Assembly: GCF_007988825.1 (NCBI RefSeq)
Contig: NZ_BJUW01000003.1
Coordinates: 1-64,000, forward strand
Direction of reading: 5' to 3'
DNA: 64,000 bases
Origin: Microbacterium aerolatum
GTDB taxonomy: Bacteria; Actinomycetota; Actinomycetes; Actinomycetales; Microbacteriaceae
Each line of letters starts with the position of its first letter. The first letter of the stretch is position 1. Below the pieces are notes generated by a model. The model ran no database searches. It saw only the letters and a list, made by a program, of their open reading frames with translations, and was not told the origin of the DNA. Made by a program: the position numbers and the translations under genes. This document shows positions 24,649 to 32,691 of the stretch, piece after piece.

Positions 24649-24925
24649 AGTCGGCACCCACACGGTGACGCTGACCGGTGCGCAGTCGGGAGCGGTGACG
24701 ATCTCCTTCGAGGTGACCGGCGCAGCGGTGAGCGGTGGCGACGCGAGTCTCGCGTCCACCGGTGCCGACTCCATGCCTGCCCTGTCGCTCGGCGCGCTAC
24801 TGCTCCTGCTCGGTCTCGGGGTGGCGCTGGTGGCACGTCGCCGCAGAGTCTGACCCCGAACCCGGCCGTGACGTGATGCGATGCGGATCGCCCACGCCAC
24901 GGCCGGGTGGTCATAGCCTTGGGTC

Positions 24926-25750
24926 ATGTCACATCTTGTGAGCGCGAACGAGCTGGCAGAACTGATCCGTGCGGGAGGCGTGCGCACCCTCGACGTGCGC
25001 TGGAAGCTGGGCCGTACGGATGGCCAGGACCAATATCTCGCCGGTCACGTCCCTGGTGCGGTGTTCGTCGATCTGAAGGACGAATTGTCCCGGCACGGCC
25101 GGCCGGACGAGGGACGGCATCCCCTCCCGTCGACCGAGCAGGTCCAGAACGCCGCCCGCCGGTGGGGAATCGACGACGGCGACACGGTCGTCGCCTACGA
25201 TGACGCCGGCGGAGGGCCGGCCGCGCGCGCCTGGTGGCTGCTGCGGAAGGGCGGCGTCGACGTGCGCGTGCTGGACGGCGGATGGGCGGCCTGGCAGGCA
25301 GCGGGCGGCGACATCGAGAGCGGATCCGTCGAATACACCGCGGGCACGGTGACCCTCGACGACATCTCGGCCGACAGCCTCACGATCGACGACGCCGCGG
25401 CCTTCCCCGAGCGCGGCGTGCTCATCGATGTGCGCGCCGCAGAGCGGTTCCGCGGCGAGACCGAACCCATCGATCCGATCGCCGGGCACATCCCCGGGGC
25501 CGTGAACCTTCCCGACACCGTGCACGTCGCCGAGGACGGAATGCTGCGCGACCTTGACGAGATCCGCGCCGCATTCGCCGAAGCGGGCGTGACCGAAAGC
25601 ACTCCGGTCGCCGCGTACTGCGGCTCCGGAGTCACGGCGGCCCACACGGCACTCATCCTCGCCGAGGCCGGGATCGACGCGAAGCTGTTCCACGGGTCAT
25701 GGAGCCAGTGGTCGAACTCCCCCGACCGCCCGATCGCGACGGGGGAGTAG
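24926..25750 (+). CDS. Sulfurtransferase (thiosulfate / 3-mercaptopyruvate, two rhodanese domains)
   Basis: 274 residues with two rhodanese domains: an inactive N-terminal one (~1-125; 'LDVRWKLGRTDGQDQYLAGH', 'VVAYDDAGG') and a catalytic C-terminal one (~150-270; 'VLIDVRAAERFRGETEPIDP'). The active loop 'YCGSGVTA' holds the persulfide Cys; CGSGVT is the 3-mercaptopyruvate sulfurtransferase form. It moves sulfane sulfur to thiols or cyanide. TAGCCT at 24914-24919 lies 6 nt before the ATG, suggesting a leaderless mRNA. It sits between LacI-regulated genes but carries no copy of their operator. Confidence 0.92.
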   Translation: MSHLVSANELAELIRAGGVRTLDVRWKLGRTDGQDQYLAGHVPGAVFVDLKDELSRHGRPDEGRHPLPSTEQVQNAARRWGIDDGDTVVAYDDAGGGPAARAWWLLRKGGVDVRVLDGGWAAWQAAGGDIESGSVEYTAGTVTLDDISADSLTIDDAAAFPERGVLIDVRAAERFRGETEPIDPIAGHIPGAVNLPDTVHVAEDGMLRDLDEIRAAFAEAGVTESTPVAAYCGSGVTAAHTALILAEAGIDAKLFHGSWSQWSNSPDRPIATGE

Positions 25751-25762
25751 CGACAGCTCCGC

Positions 25763-26698
25763 TTACCCCTTCAGCCCGGAGTGCGCGAGCCCCTGCACGA
25801 ACTGCTTCTGCGCGAACAGGAAGACCAGCAGCACGGGCACCACGGTGAGCGTGGTCGCCGCGAGCTGCACGTTCCACATCGGGCCGCCGTAGGCGTCCAC
25901 GTACTGGGTCAGCGCTTGCGGCAGCGTGAACATGTCCTTGCTGGAGAGGTACACGATCGGCTCGAGGTACAGGTTCCACGACTTCAGGAACGTGAAGATC
26001 GCCACAGCCGCCAGCGCAGGCCGGGACAGCGGGAACGCGATCCGCCAGAAGATGCCCCATCGTCCGAGGCCGTCCATGCGTCCCGCCTCCTCCAGCTCGG
26101 TGGGGAGACCGAGGAAGAACTGCCGCATGATGAAGATCGACAGCACCGCAGGGGCTCCGAAGATCGGGATGACGATGAGCGGCCAGTGGGTGTTGATCAG
26201 TCCCATGCCGTTCACCAGACGGAACAGTGGCACGATCGTCACCTCGCTGGGCACGAGCAGTCCGACCAGCACGATCAGGAAGAGCGCGTTCGCGCCGGGG
26301 AAGCGGATCCGCGCGAACGCGTAACCGGCCATCGCCGCGACCAGCAGCGTCCCGACCGTGACGATGACCGCGATGTAGAGGCTGTTCCAGTACTGCTGCG
26401 CGAACGGCTGCAGCCGGAAGACCGCCCCGTACGCATCGAAGCTCGGATTCTCCGGCCAGAGCGTCGGCACCTTCCGCAGGATCTCGCTCATCGGCTTCAG
26501 GCTGGAGGTCGCCATCCACCAGGTGGGGAGGATGAACGGGATGCTGATCACCGCGAGCAGCACGATCAGGGCGACCGAGGTCCACCGGCGCTTCGTCCGG
26601 GAGGAACCTGCCGGAACGCGGCGAGGACGGTGTGCCGATTCGGTGACGACGGCGGTGGTGTCCAGATCGTCGGGGGCCGTCGGGGCATCAGTTCTCAT
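25763..26698 (-). CDS. Carbohydrate ABC transporter permease (MalG type)
   Basis: 311 residues with six membrane segments. The ABC-permease EAA loop is 'EEAGRMDGLGRWGIFWRIAF' followed by 'PLSRPALAAVAIF', and the C-terminus 'AQKQFVQGLAHSGLKG' is the typical MalG-like ending. The N-terminal ~35 residues are charged and cytoplasmic. It overlaps the MalF-type gene by 11 nt and is the last gene of the leftward lacI operon. It forms one half of the import channel; no ATPase gene is present locally. Confidence 0.93.
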   Translation of the reverse strand: MRTDAPTAPDDLDTTAVVTESAHRPRRVPAGSSRTKRRWTSVALIVLLAVISIPFILPTWWMATSSLKPMSEILRKVPTLWPENPSFDAYGAVFRLQPFAQQYWNSLYIAVIVTVGTLLVAAMAGYAFARIRFPGANALFLIVLVGLLVPSEVTIVPLFRLVNGMGLINTHWPLIVIPIFGAPAVLSIFIMRQFFLGLPTELEEAGRMDGLGRWGIFWRIAFPLSRPALAAVAIFTFLKSWNLYLEPIVYLSSKDMFTLPQALTQYVDAYGGPMWNVQLAATTLTVVPVLLVFLFAQKQFVQGLAHSGLKG

Positions 26699-27662
26699 GG
26701 AACACCCACCTCTTTCGCGTCTGCCATTGGATGAGGGTGAGGATCAGGACGATGACGAACAGCAGCACCGAGACGCCGCTGGCGTACCCGAAGTCGTTGA
26801 ACCGGAACGCCTGCTGATACAGGTAGTACACGAGCACCGTCGTCGAGTTGCCGGGGCCGCCGCCGGTGAGCACGGCGATCTGGGCGAACACCTCGAGGGA
26901 ACCGACGATGGTCAGGATCGACACGAGCAGGATGGTCGGACTGATCATCGGGAGCGTGATCGACCGGAACCGGCGCCATGCGCCGGCGCCGTCGATGCGT
27001 GCGGCCTCCATGATCTCCTCCGGCACGCCCTGGAGCGCCGCCAGGAAGAGGATCATGTTCATGCCGACGTTCTTGAACACCTGGACGATGATCACCGAGA
27101 GCATCGCGGTGAAGTCCTGACGCAGCCAGTTCGGGCCGTCGATGCCGATCAGCGAAAGGAAGCCGTTGATGCCGCCGTCCGCCTGCAGCAGGAAGCTCCA
27201 GACGATCGTCCACGCGACCAGCGACACCACGACCGGCGAGAAGAAGAAGGTGCGGAAGGTCGTCGTCCCCGGCAGCTTCTGATTCAGCATCACTGCGAGG
27301 AACAGCGCCAGGGCGATGTTCACAACGACCAGCCCGATCGAGAACCACAGGCTCGCGAGCAGCGAGTCGTGCAGACCCTGGTCCGACAGCATCCGCTCGT
27401 AATTGTCGGTGCCCGAGAACACGAAGGTGTTCGCCAGCACATTCCAATCGTGCAGCGAGAACCAGGACACGGCGACCAGCGGCGCGATGACGAACGCAAG
27501 CGCCCCGAGCACGGCCGGGGCGACCATCGTGTAGCCGACCACCCAGTCGCGCCGTGCGAGGGCGGAGCGACGCGGGCGACCAGCCGCGGAGCGGCGAGGA
27601 CGGTCCGGCTGTCCCCTCCGCTCCGCGGTATCGGCCGTCGACCTGACGGCGGTGGAGGTCAT
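26688..27662 (-). CDS. Carbohydrate ABC transporter permease (MalF type)
   Basis: 324 residues. The N-terminal ~35 residues are a basic cytoplasmic stretch ('RRSAAGRPRRSALARRDW'), then six membrane segments. The EAA loop reads 'MEAARIDGAGAWRRFRSITL'. 'GGPGNSTTVLVYYLYQQAF' is typical of sugar permeases that pair with MalG-type partners. Its start is 6 nt after the solute-binding-protein stop. The substrate is probably an oligosaccharide or glycoside, by context with the GH43-like protein and the FAD oxidoreductase. Confidence 0.92.
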   Translation of the reverse strand: MTSTAVRSTADTAERRGQPDRPRRSAAGRPRRSALARRDWVVGYTMVAPAVLGALAFVIAPLVAVSWFSLHDWNVLANTFVFSGTDNYERMLSDQGLHDSLLASLWFSIGLVVVNIALALFLAVMLNQKLPGTTTFRTFFFSPVVVSLVAWTIVWSFLLQADGGINGFLSLIGIDGPNWLRQDFTAMLSVIIVQVFKNVGMNMILFLAALQGVPEEIMEAARIDGAGAWRRFRSITLPMISPTILLVSILTIVGSLEVFAQIAVLTGGGPGNSTTVLVYYLYQQAFRFNDFGYASGVSVLLFVIVLILTLIQWQTRKRWVFHEN

Positions 27663-27668
27663 GCGCTC

Positions 27669-28550
27669 TCAGCCCTCCAGCAGCGGGGTGATCGTGGCGC
27701 AGGTGTCCTCGAGCACGGCCTCGACGTCGGCGTCAGCGGTCCACAGCGCGTCGAGCTCGGCGCGGACGACATCTTGCAGCTTCGCGAAGTTCGCGTGCGT
27801 CGGCTTGGTGACGGCATCCTGGATGCCTTCGACGACCACAGCCTGGAGCTGCTCCTCGCTGAGCTTCGGGTTGGCAGCTCCCAGCGTCTGGGCGTTCAGC
27901 AGCGACTCGCGCGGCGGCGGGAAGTACGTCGCGAGCTTCTCGGCGTTCTCCGGATTGGTGAAGTAGGCCAGGAAGTCCGCGGCGATGGTGGGATGCTCCG
28001 CGTTCGCGAACACGCCGATGCCGGCCTGCCCGATCACGTTCTGCTTGCCCTCGGGCCCGGCGGGAAGCGGGACGATGTCCCAGGCGAACGAGTCGTCCAG
28101 GGCGGATGCGCGGCTGATCTGCGTGATCGTCATCGCCGACTCTCCGGCGAAGAAGTCGGCGGTCACGCCGGGGCCGGGGATCGCCTTGTCGGCGAAGACC
28201 GCGTCATGGACCCACGTCATGGCGTCGACCATGGCCGGATCCGTGAACGTGCACTGCGTGCCATCCTCGCTCCACGGGGCGGCATCCCAGCCCTCCGCGA
28301 ACGGGATCGGCTCGAACGTGACCTCGGCGACGAGATCCGGGTTCTCCGCGATGTAGGCGTCGGCGATCTCCTGGAACAGGGCCAGTTGCGTCTCGTCGGC
28401 TGTCCAGACCGCCATGCGCAGGTCGACGGGCTCGTCGGGCGTCTCGGCCTCGCCCGCGGAGCCGCTGCATCCGGCAAGGACCAGGGCGACGGCGGCGATG
28501 CCGGCACCCGCCGTCAGCGACAGGCGTCGTCGTGAGGTCTGAGGGCTCAT
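27669..28550 (-). CDS. Sugar ABC transporter solute-binding lipoprotein, apparently internally deleted
   Basis: 293 residues; family-1 sugar-binding proteins normally have about 410-450. A lipobox 'LVLAGC' at residues ~23-28 and the first lobe strand/helix ('VDLRMAVWTADETQLALFQE', 'NPDLVAEVTFEPIPFAE') are present. The sequence then jumps straight to a late segment, 'GWDAAPWSEDGTQCTFTDP', that in relatives follows ~120 further residues, including the 'GTAPDV' region and the trans-lobe hinge. The rest is normal to the C-terminus. The frame is kept, so a protein can be made, but the sugar-binding cleft should be incomplete. I infer an in-frame deletion; comparison with close relatives would settle it. 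Confidence 0.75.
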   Translation of the reverse strand: MSPQTSRRRLSLTAGAGIAAVALVLAGCSGSAGEAETPDEPVDLRMAVWTADETQLALFQEIADAYIAENPDLVAEVTFEPIPFAEGWDAAPWSEDGTQCTFTDPAMVDAMTWVHDAVFADKAIPGPGVTADFFAGESAMTITQISRASALDDSFAWDIVPLPAGPEGKQNVIGQAGIGVFANAEHPTIAADFLAYFTNPENAEKLATYFPPPRESLLNAQTLGAANPKLSEEQLQAVVVEGIQDAVTKPTHANFAKLQDVVRAELDALWTADADVEAVLEDTCATITPLLEG

Positions 28551-28603
28551 GCTTTCTCCTTCTCTGTGGTTTCTTCTGTGTGATCTCGGGTCGGGGTGCG
28601 AAG

Positions 28604-30229
28604 TCAGTAGGCGTACACGCGGCCGTCGGGCCAGTGCCGCTCGATGCCCGTGGCATCCAGTTCGGCCTGGTAGTCGGCGAGCTTCCCGGAATCGGCGTGC
28701 ACCTCGTGCGGGGTCGTCCCGCCGGCGGCGCAGTAGGCGGCCAGGTGGCCGGCGGCCTCGCCGATGTTCCACTCCACCGGGTGCAGGCGATAGCAGCCGT
28801 TGGTGATGTGCGTGGTGCCGATGTTCTTGTTGGCGGCGAGCAGGTTCACGGTGCGCTGCGGGATGAGCGCGCCCAGCGGGATCTCGAACGGCGTGGATGC
28901 CACGTCGATGTAGGTGTCTCCGCCGGTCGAGGGGTGCAGGTCGATCCGGTACATGCCGACGCCGACCGACTCCTCGTACCTGGTGGCTCCGGCGTCGCCG
29001 CGGACCGCGTACGACACGTCGTTCTCAGTGATCGTGGTGAGGGCACGGATGCGGCGCGACTCGCGGTGGTACGGGGCCTGGGCGAGACCGTCCGCAGAGC
29101 CCATCACGTCGGGCCGGAGCCGGAGCCCCGGGAAGCCGGTGCCGCCGTCGGGGCGGGGCGCCTCGGTCTGCATCCAGTACAGCATCGACAGGCTCAGTTG
29201 CCGTGCGTCCTCGTAGCGCTCGAGTTCGGTCTCGCGCGGGACGTCCAGCACGTGTTCGAGGAAGTAGTCGATGCTGGGCCAGTTCACCAGCGAGATGTCG
29301 CTCTTGTAGAAGCCGGGAGTGAACAGGTCGCGGGCGGCGATGCGCCGGAAGAACCAGAGGTTCTGGTCGCCGGCGTTCTTGGACTGATCCGCGTCGACGG
29401 CGAGGGCGTCATCGCCCGGGTTCGGGTCGAAAGCGCGGGTGTCGATCGCGAGGGTGCGCGGGTTGGGCGCCGTCCACGACAGGAGCGGGTGCCCCTGCCA
29501 CGCCGACGGGGCGTACTCGCGCCAGAAGTCGTAGCGGGCCGGGCGCTCGATCGTGTGGTCGCCTTCGATGTGCTCGACGGCGAAGCACACGCTGAGAGCC
29601 TGCACGTTGTCGGGCTGGGCGGACTCCGGTGCGCTGGGCTCTCCGGTCTCTGCCCGCGACTCGAAGCCCGTCACGTAGTCGGTGCCGGTCAGGGGCAGCA
29701 GCTCCCCGGTCTCGGTCGCGTCGAGCACGTAGGCGGCACGGACGGTGATGTCCTCCTCGCCGATCTCGGAGGCGAGAGTGACGGAGGTCACGCGCTCCTC
29801 GTTGGTCGTCGCGGCGATCGGCCGGCGGCGCCGGAGCAGCGTGATCCGCCCGGCAGAGCGGTGAGGCGCGAGCATCTCCTCCAGTACGCCCACCGCGATG
29901 CGCGGCTCGTGGCACAGCTTCGATACCCAGCCGGCGCCGGGGTTCAGGTCGACGCGGTCGCGTGCCGCGTCGATGAGCGGGTAGCGGCGGCGGTACACGT
30001 CGCGGATGCCGTCGCGCAGCGCCCGGTAGCGGGCGGTGATGCCGAACTCCTCGACCCACGGGTGCTCATCCGGCGGCACCGCCTGTGAGGTGAGCTGGCC
30101 GCCGATCCATTCGAACTCCTCGGTCAGGATCACCTTCGCTCCGCGGTCGGCGGCGGCGAGGGCGGCGGCGACGCCGCCGAGGCCCGCTCCGACGATGAGG
30201 ATGTCGGTGGTGAGGTCAGGATCGGTCAC
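28604..30229 (-). CDS. FAD-dependent oxidoreductase (FAD_oxidored / PF12831-like)
   Basis: 541 residues from a GTG at 30229, preceded by GAAGGA inside the lacI end. The dinucleotide-binding motif '[20 protein letters not shown]' starts at residue ~9, followed by 'EEFEWIGGQLTSQAVPPDEH', a signature of the PF12831 group, and a second FAD contact in 'AAYVLDATETGELLPLTGTD'. Relatives are found in glycoside-utilisation loci and are presumed to oxidise sugar derivatives. It overlaps lacI by 14 nt and precedes the solute-binding protein by 53 nt. The substrate is unknown; its presence suggests an oxidised or glycosidic sugar is the target of the operon. Confidence 0.85.
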   Translation of the reverse strand: MTDPDLTTDILIVGAGLGGVAAALAAADRGAKVILTEEFEWIGGQLTSQAVPPDEHPWVEEFGITARYRALRDGIRDVYRRRYPLIDAARDRVDLNPGAGWVSKLCHEPRIAVGVLEEMLAPHRSAGRITLLRRRRPIAATTNEERVTSVTLASEIGEEDITVRAAYVLDATETGELLPLTGTDYVTGFESRAETGEPSAPESAQPDNVQALSVCFAVEHIEGDHTIERPARYDFWREYAPSAWQGHPLLSWTAPNPRTLAIDTRAFDPNPGDDALAVDADQSKNAGDQNLWFFRRIAARDLFTPGFYKSDISLVNWPSIDYFLEHVLDVPRETELERYEDARQLSLSMLYWMQTEAPRPDGGTGFPGLRLRPDVMGSADGLAQAPYHRESRRIRALTTITENDVSYAVRGDAGATRYEESVGVGMYRIDLHPSTGGDTYIDVASTPFEIPLGALIPQRTVNLLAANKNIGTTHITNGCYRLHPVEWNIGEAAGHLAAYCAAGGTTPHEVHADSGKLADYQAELDATGIERHWPDGRVYAY

Positions 30230-31319
30230 GAATGGGTCCTTCGGTTTCGGTGCGGATGGATGCCGGAGCCGGGGCGAGCGATTCGCCGTCGGCCTCGGGA
30301 CAGTCGAGGATCTGGTGCAGGTCGGCGTCGTCCAGCGCAGTGGCGCTCGGGCCGCGGCCGCCTCCCCTCTCCCGCTCGACGATGCGGGAGAGGAGCACGA
30401 GGGCGCGCGCGCCCATCTCCTCACGGGGGACGGTGAACCCGGACCACCGGCGGGAGCCTCTGCTCTGGTGGATCGGCTGGCCAAGCAGCAGCATCGAGAT
30501 ATCCCGCGGCACGTGCAGGCCGCGTGCCTCCAGCGCCTCCGCGAGCTCGTCCGGTGCGTTGTCGGGGGCGACGAGGATGCCGGTGAGCCGGCGCTCGGCG
30601 ATCTCCTCCGCACCGACAGCCACGTCGTGTACGTCGACGAAACGCAGCGGCAGCCCATGAGCGCGCATGGCCTGGCGATAGCCCTCGACACGGTCCAGCG
30701 TCGACTGATCGGAGCCCTGGAGTCCCGCATACCCGATGCGCCGGTGACCCGCAGCGACGAGGCGTTCGACCTGGCGCGCGGTGGCTGCGACGTAGTCTGC
30801 GCCGACGTACGGGAGGACGCGTCCCTCACTGGCGCGCTTGCCGACGAACACGAACGGGTAGTTGGTGTCGAGCAGATGCTGGAGCTCGCCCTGGTCCTCG
30901 TGCTGTCCCAGCAGCAGGCATCCGTCGGCGATGCCGAGGCGCTGCCACCCGTCTCGGGCGAGCTGGCGCCGGCCGTCGACCACGCGTGCGGAGGTGAACA
31001 GCAGCATGTCGACGCCGAGCTGCTCTGCGGCGTGCTCGATGCCGACGAGGAACGCTCCGTAGAAGTCCTGGCCGCCGCGGGGGAACGTCGCTTCGTAGGT
31101 GAACACGCCGAGGATCTGATTGCGGCCGCCGGCCAGACGCTGGGCGACCGGGTTCGCGGAGTAGCCGGTGATGCGGATGGCGTCGAGGACGCGGCTGCGC
31201 GTCTCTTCCGAGATGCGCACCCCGGCGGGGGCGCTGCCGTTGAGGACGAAACTCACGGTGGACTGGCTGACGCCGGCCATCGCGGCGACATCGGCCTGCG
31301 TGAAGCGGTGACGCGGCAT
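30216..31319 (-). CDS. LacI family transcriptional regulator
   Basis: 367 residues. The LacI HTH and hinge occupy about 1-60: 'FTQADVAAMAGVSQSTVSFV' and 'YSANPVAQRLAGGRNQI'. A periplasmic-binding-like effector domain follows (~65-340), with a ~25-residue acidic/Pro-rich tail. The start at 31319 has GAGGAGG 4-10 nt upstream. The palindrome ATAATGCGCATTAT lies 92 bp upstream of its start and again before the GH43-like gene, so it is expected to repress itself, the operon behind it and the GH43-like gene. The effector is probably the imported saccharide. Confidence 0.93.
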   Translation of the reverse strand: MPRHRFTQADVAAMAGVSQSTVSFVLNGSAPAGVRISEETRSRVLDAIRITGYSANPVAQRLAGGRNQILGVFTYEATFPRGGQDFYGAFLVGIEHAAEQLGVDMLLFTSARVVDGRRQLARDGWQRLGIADGCLLLGQHEDQGELQHLLDTNYPFVFVGKRASEGRVLPYVGADYVAATARQVERLVAAGHRRIGYAGLQGSDQSTLDRVEGYRQAMRAHGLPLRFVDVHDVAVGAEEIAERRLTGILVAPDNAPDELAEALEARGLHVPRDISMLLLGQPIHQSRGSRRWSGFTVPREEMGARALVLLSRIVERERGGGRGPSATALDDADLHQILDCPEADGESLAPAPASIRTETEGPIRDRS

Positions 31320-31410
31320 CGATCCTCCTCGATCGGACGCTCAGGGCGGTGGGGAACTCGGGTGTGACGAGAAAGCAGTCTGCTGGCGAGGCTGCGGAGG
31401 GGTCAAGCTG

Positions 31411-31424
31411 ATAATGCGCATTAT
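31411..31424 (-). promoter_or_regulatory. LacI-type operator upstream of lacI and its operon
   Basis: ATAATGCGCATTAT, identical over all 14 bases to the site at 22503-22516. A degenerate half-site (ATAATACG on the minus strand, 31480-31473) lies about 50 bp further upstream. This 176-bp intergenic region (31320-31495) contains no gene. Confidence 0.82.
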
Positions 31425-31495
31425 TTGCGACGAGCACGGGCGTGCGAGGCCGAACCACGGCAGCCCGAATTCGTATTATCAGGACGGGCGGAACA

Positions 31496-32407
31496 TCAGT
31501 CCCGCTCGTCGTAGCCCCATCGCAGCACGAGCATCCCCGGTCCCCAGTTCTGGCGAACCTGGTGGATCGACGTCGCCCCGTCAAGGTCGAGCGGGGTCAC
31601 GGTCGTGGCGGAGGGCGTCTCCTCGACCTCTTCGATCCATGCCGGCAGGGCGTCGGGGTGAAAGCGGGTCCACAGCACCAGTTCGCGCGCCCGGCGTGCG
31701 ACGCCGTGCCCGGTCTCATGAGTGGACGGATACCCTGGCGGGAACTCCAGCTTCCACTCCAGCATGGTCGTCTGCGCCGGGCCGAGCGGACGCTCGAGTT
31801 CGAACATCGCGCCGTGCACCTCGCCGCTCGGATGGGAATGGCGCCGCGAGATGTGTCCGCCCGAGACGACACTGAAGATCGGCGCGGGGGTGCGGACGCC
31901 GGGCGTGAGGTCGAGGTATGGCACGTTCGTGATCGTGCCCGACGTGCATTGCAGCAGGGTGCGGGTGGTGCGCGAGATCACGCTTCCGTCGGCGGCGACC
32001 TCGGTCACAGCCGTGGTCGACACGTCACGACCGGGGTCCATCGCAGGGGCGCCGAGTGCGATGAACGTCTCGGTGGTCGCCTGTTCCAGGCGGGCCTGCT
32101 CGAGCGGGTACTGCGGCGTTCCGATCGGCCCGACGCGCTGGTTGGGGCCGATCTGTGAGAGCAGAGTGCCGACCTCGAGCCCGAGCAGCGTCTCGAGTTC
32201 CTCGACAGCGGCGAGGGACTGGGCGCCCTCAGGGCGGCGGGCGCCCGAGCGCCAGTAGCTGAGTGTGGCGGCAGCCACCGGGTTGCCGCTCGCCGCGAGC
32301 CGTTCCCGAAGCCACGCCAGAGTGACGCGGCGGGCATCGATCGCGGCCCGCAGGGTCGCTGAGAATTCCGGACGATGCTCCGTAGGGGTGGTGTGCTCTG
32401 CCGGCAT
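31496..32407 (-). CDS. HTH (XRE-like) regulator with unrecognised C-terminal domain
   Basis: 303 residues from the ATG at 32407 (GGGAAGGG 5-12 nt upstream). Residues ~12-75 form an HTH: 'AIDARRVTLAWLRERLAASG', 'AATLSYWRSGARRPEGAQ', then a helical 'ELETLLGLEVGTLLSQIG'. The remaining ~220 residues are mixed alpha/beta with 'GGHISRRHSHPSGEVHGAMF' (His-rich) and 'TGHGVARRARELVLWTRFHP', not matching a family I know. The layout 'HTH plus sensor' recurs in actinobacterial genomes with no known ligand. It is convergent with nothing and faces the usp gene across 284 bp. Confidence 0.6.
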   Translation of the reverse strand: MPAEHTTPTEHRPEFSATLRAAIDARRVTLAWLRERLAASGNPVAAATLSYWRSGARRPEGAQSLAAVEELETLLGLEVGTLLSQIGPNQRVGPIGTPQYPLEQARLEQATTETFIALGAPAMDPGRDVSTTAVTEVAADGSVISRTTRTLLQCTSGTITNVPYLDLTPGVRTPAPIFSVVSGGHISRRHSHPSGEVHGAMFELERPLGPAQTTMLEWKLEFPPGYPSTHETGHGVARRARELVLWTRFHPDALPAWIEEVEETPSATTVTPLDLDGATSIHQVRQNWGPGMLVLRWGYDERD

Positions 32408-32691
32408 CACAGCCCTTCCCTGGGTATGTGACGGGTGACGACGTAATCTCGAGCATACGACCAGACCAGGATGCCTCGGGCCCGAGGCGCCCTGCGCCGG
32501 TCGAGCGGTAGGACGTGGCAGTTGGGCCCGATTCTGCACACGCCTCCGCCGACGCAGCGCTCTCCTGCGTGCAATGCGGGGTTCGTGGATCGTTCTGGGG
32601 GAGCATCCGCTGAGCCCCGCATGTGCGCGCGGGGCGATCGGTCTGCCCGGTCAGCGCCCGTGCCGCTAGCCTCATGGTAGGAGGACTCACC

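Larger units (their letters stand above)
22620..24853 (+). pseudogene. Secreted GH43-like / DUF1349 surface protein, frameshifted before its LAxTG anchor
   Basis: Domains in order: a signal peptide (~1-33), a five-bladed-propeller GH43-like region (~40-350), a DUF1349/concanavalin-like domain (~355-550, 'QQAGLVLYRDDANNAKLVWS'), ten TDPG repeats and a small beta domain. A 47-bp exact tandem duplication (24555-24648) shifts the frame, so translation stops at 24668 (682 aa). With one copy removed, a 728-residue protein would continue through 'LASTGAD', a hydrophobic helix and 'RRRRV', a class-E-type sorting signal. Encoded as read, the protein would be secreted but not anchored. It could be a real mutation, a phase-variable switch, or an assembly error. 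Its LacI operator links it to the sugar-import operon. Confidence 0.82.

Noticed and set aside
26523-28535. 670-codon open frame on the plus strand opposite the sugar importer
   Set aside because: Antisense to permease and binding-protein genes with His/Asp/Arg-rich nonsense composition.
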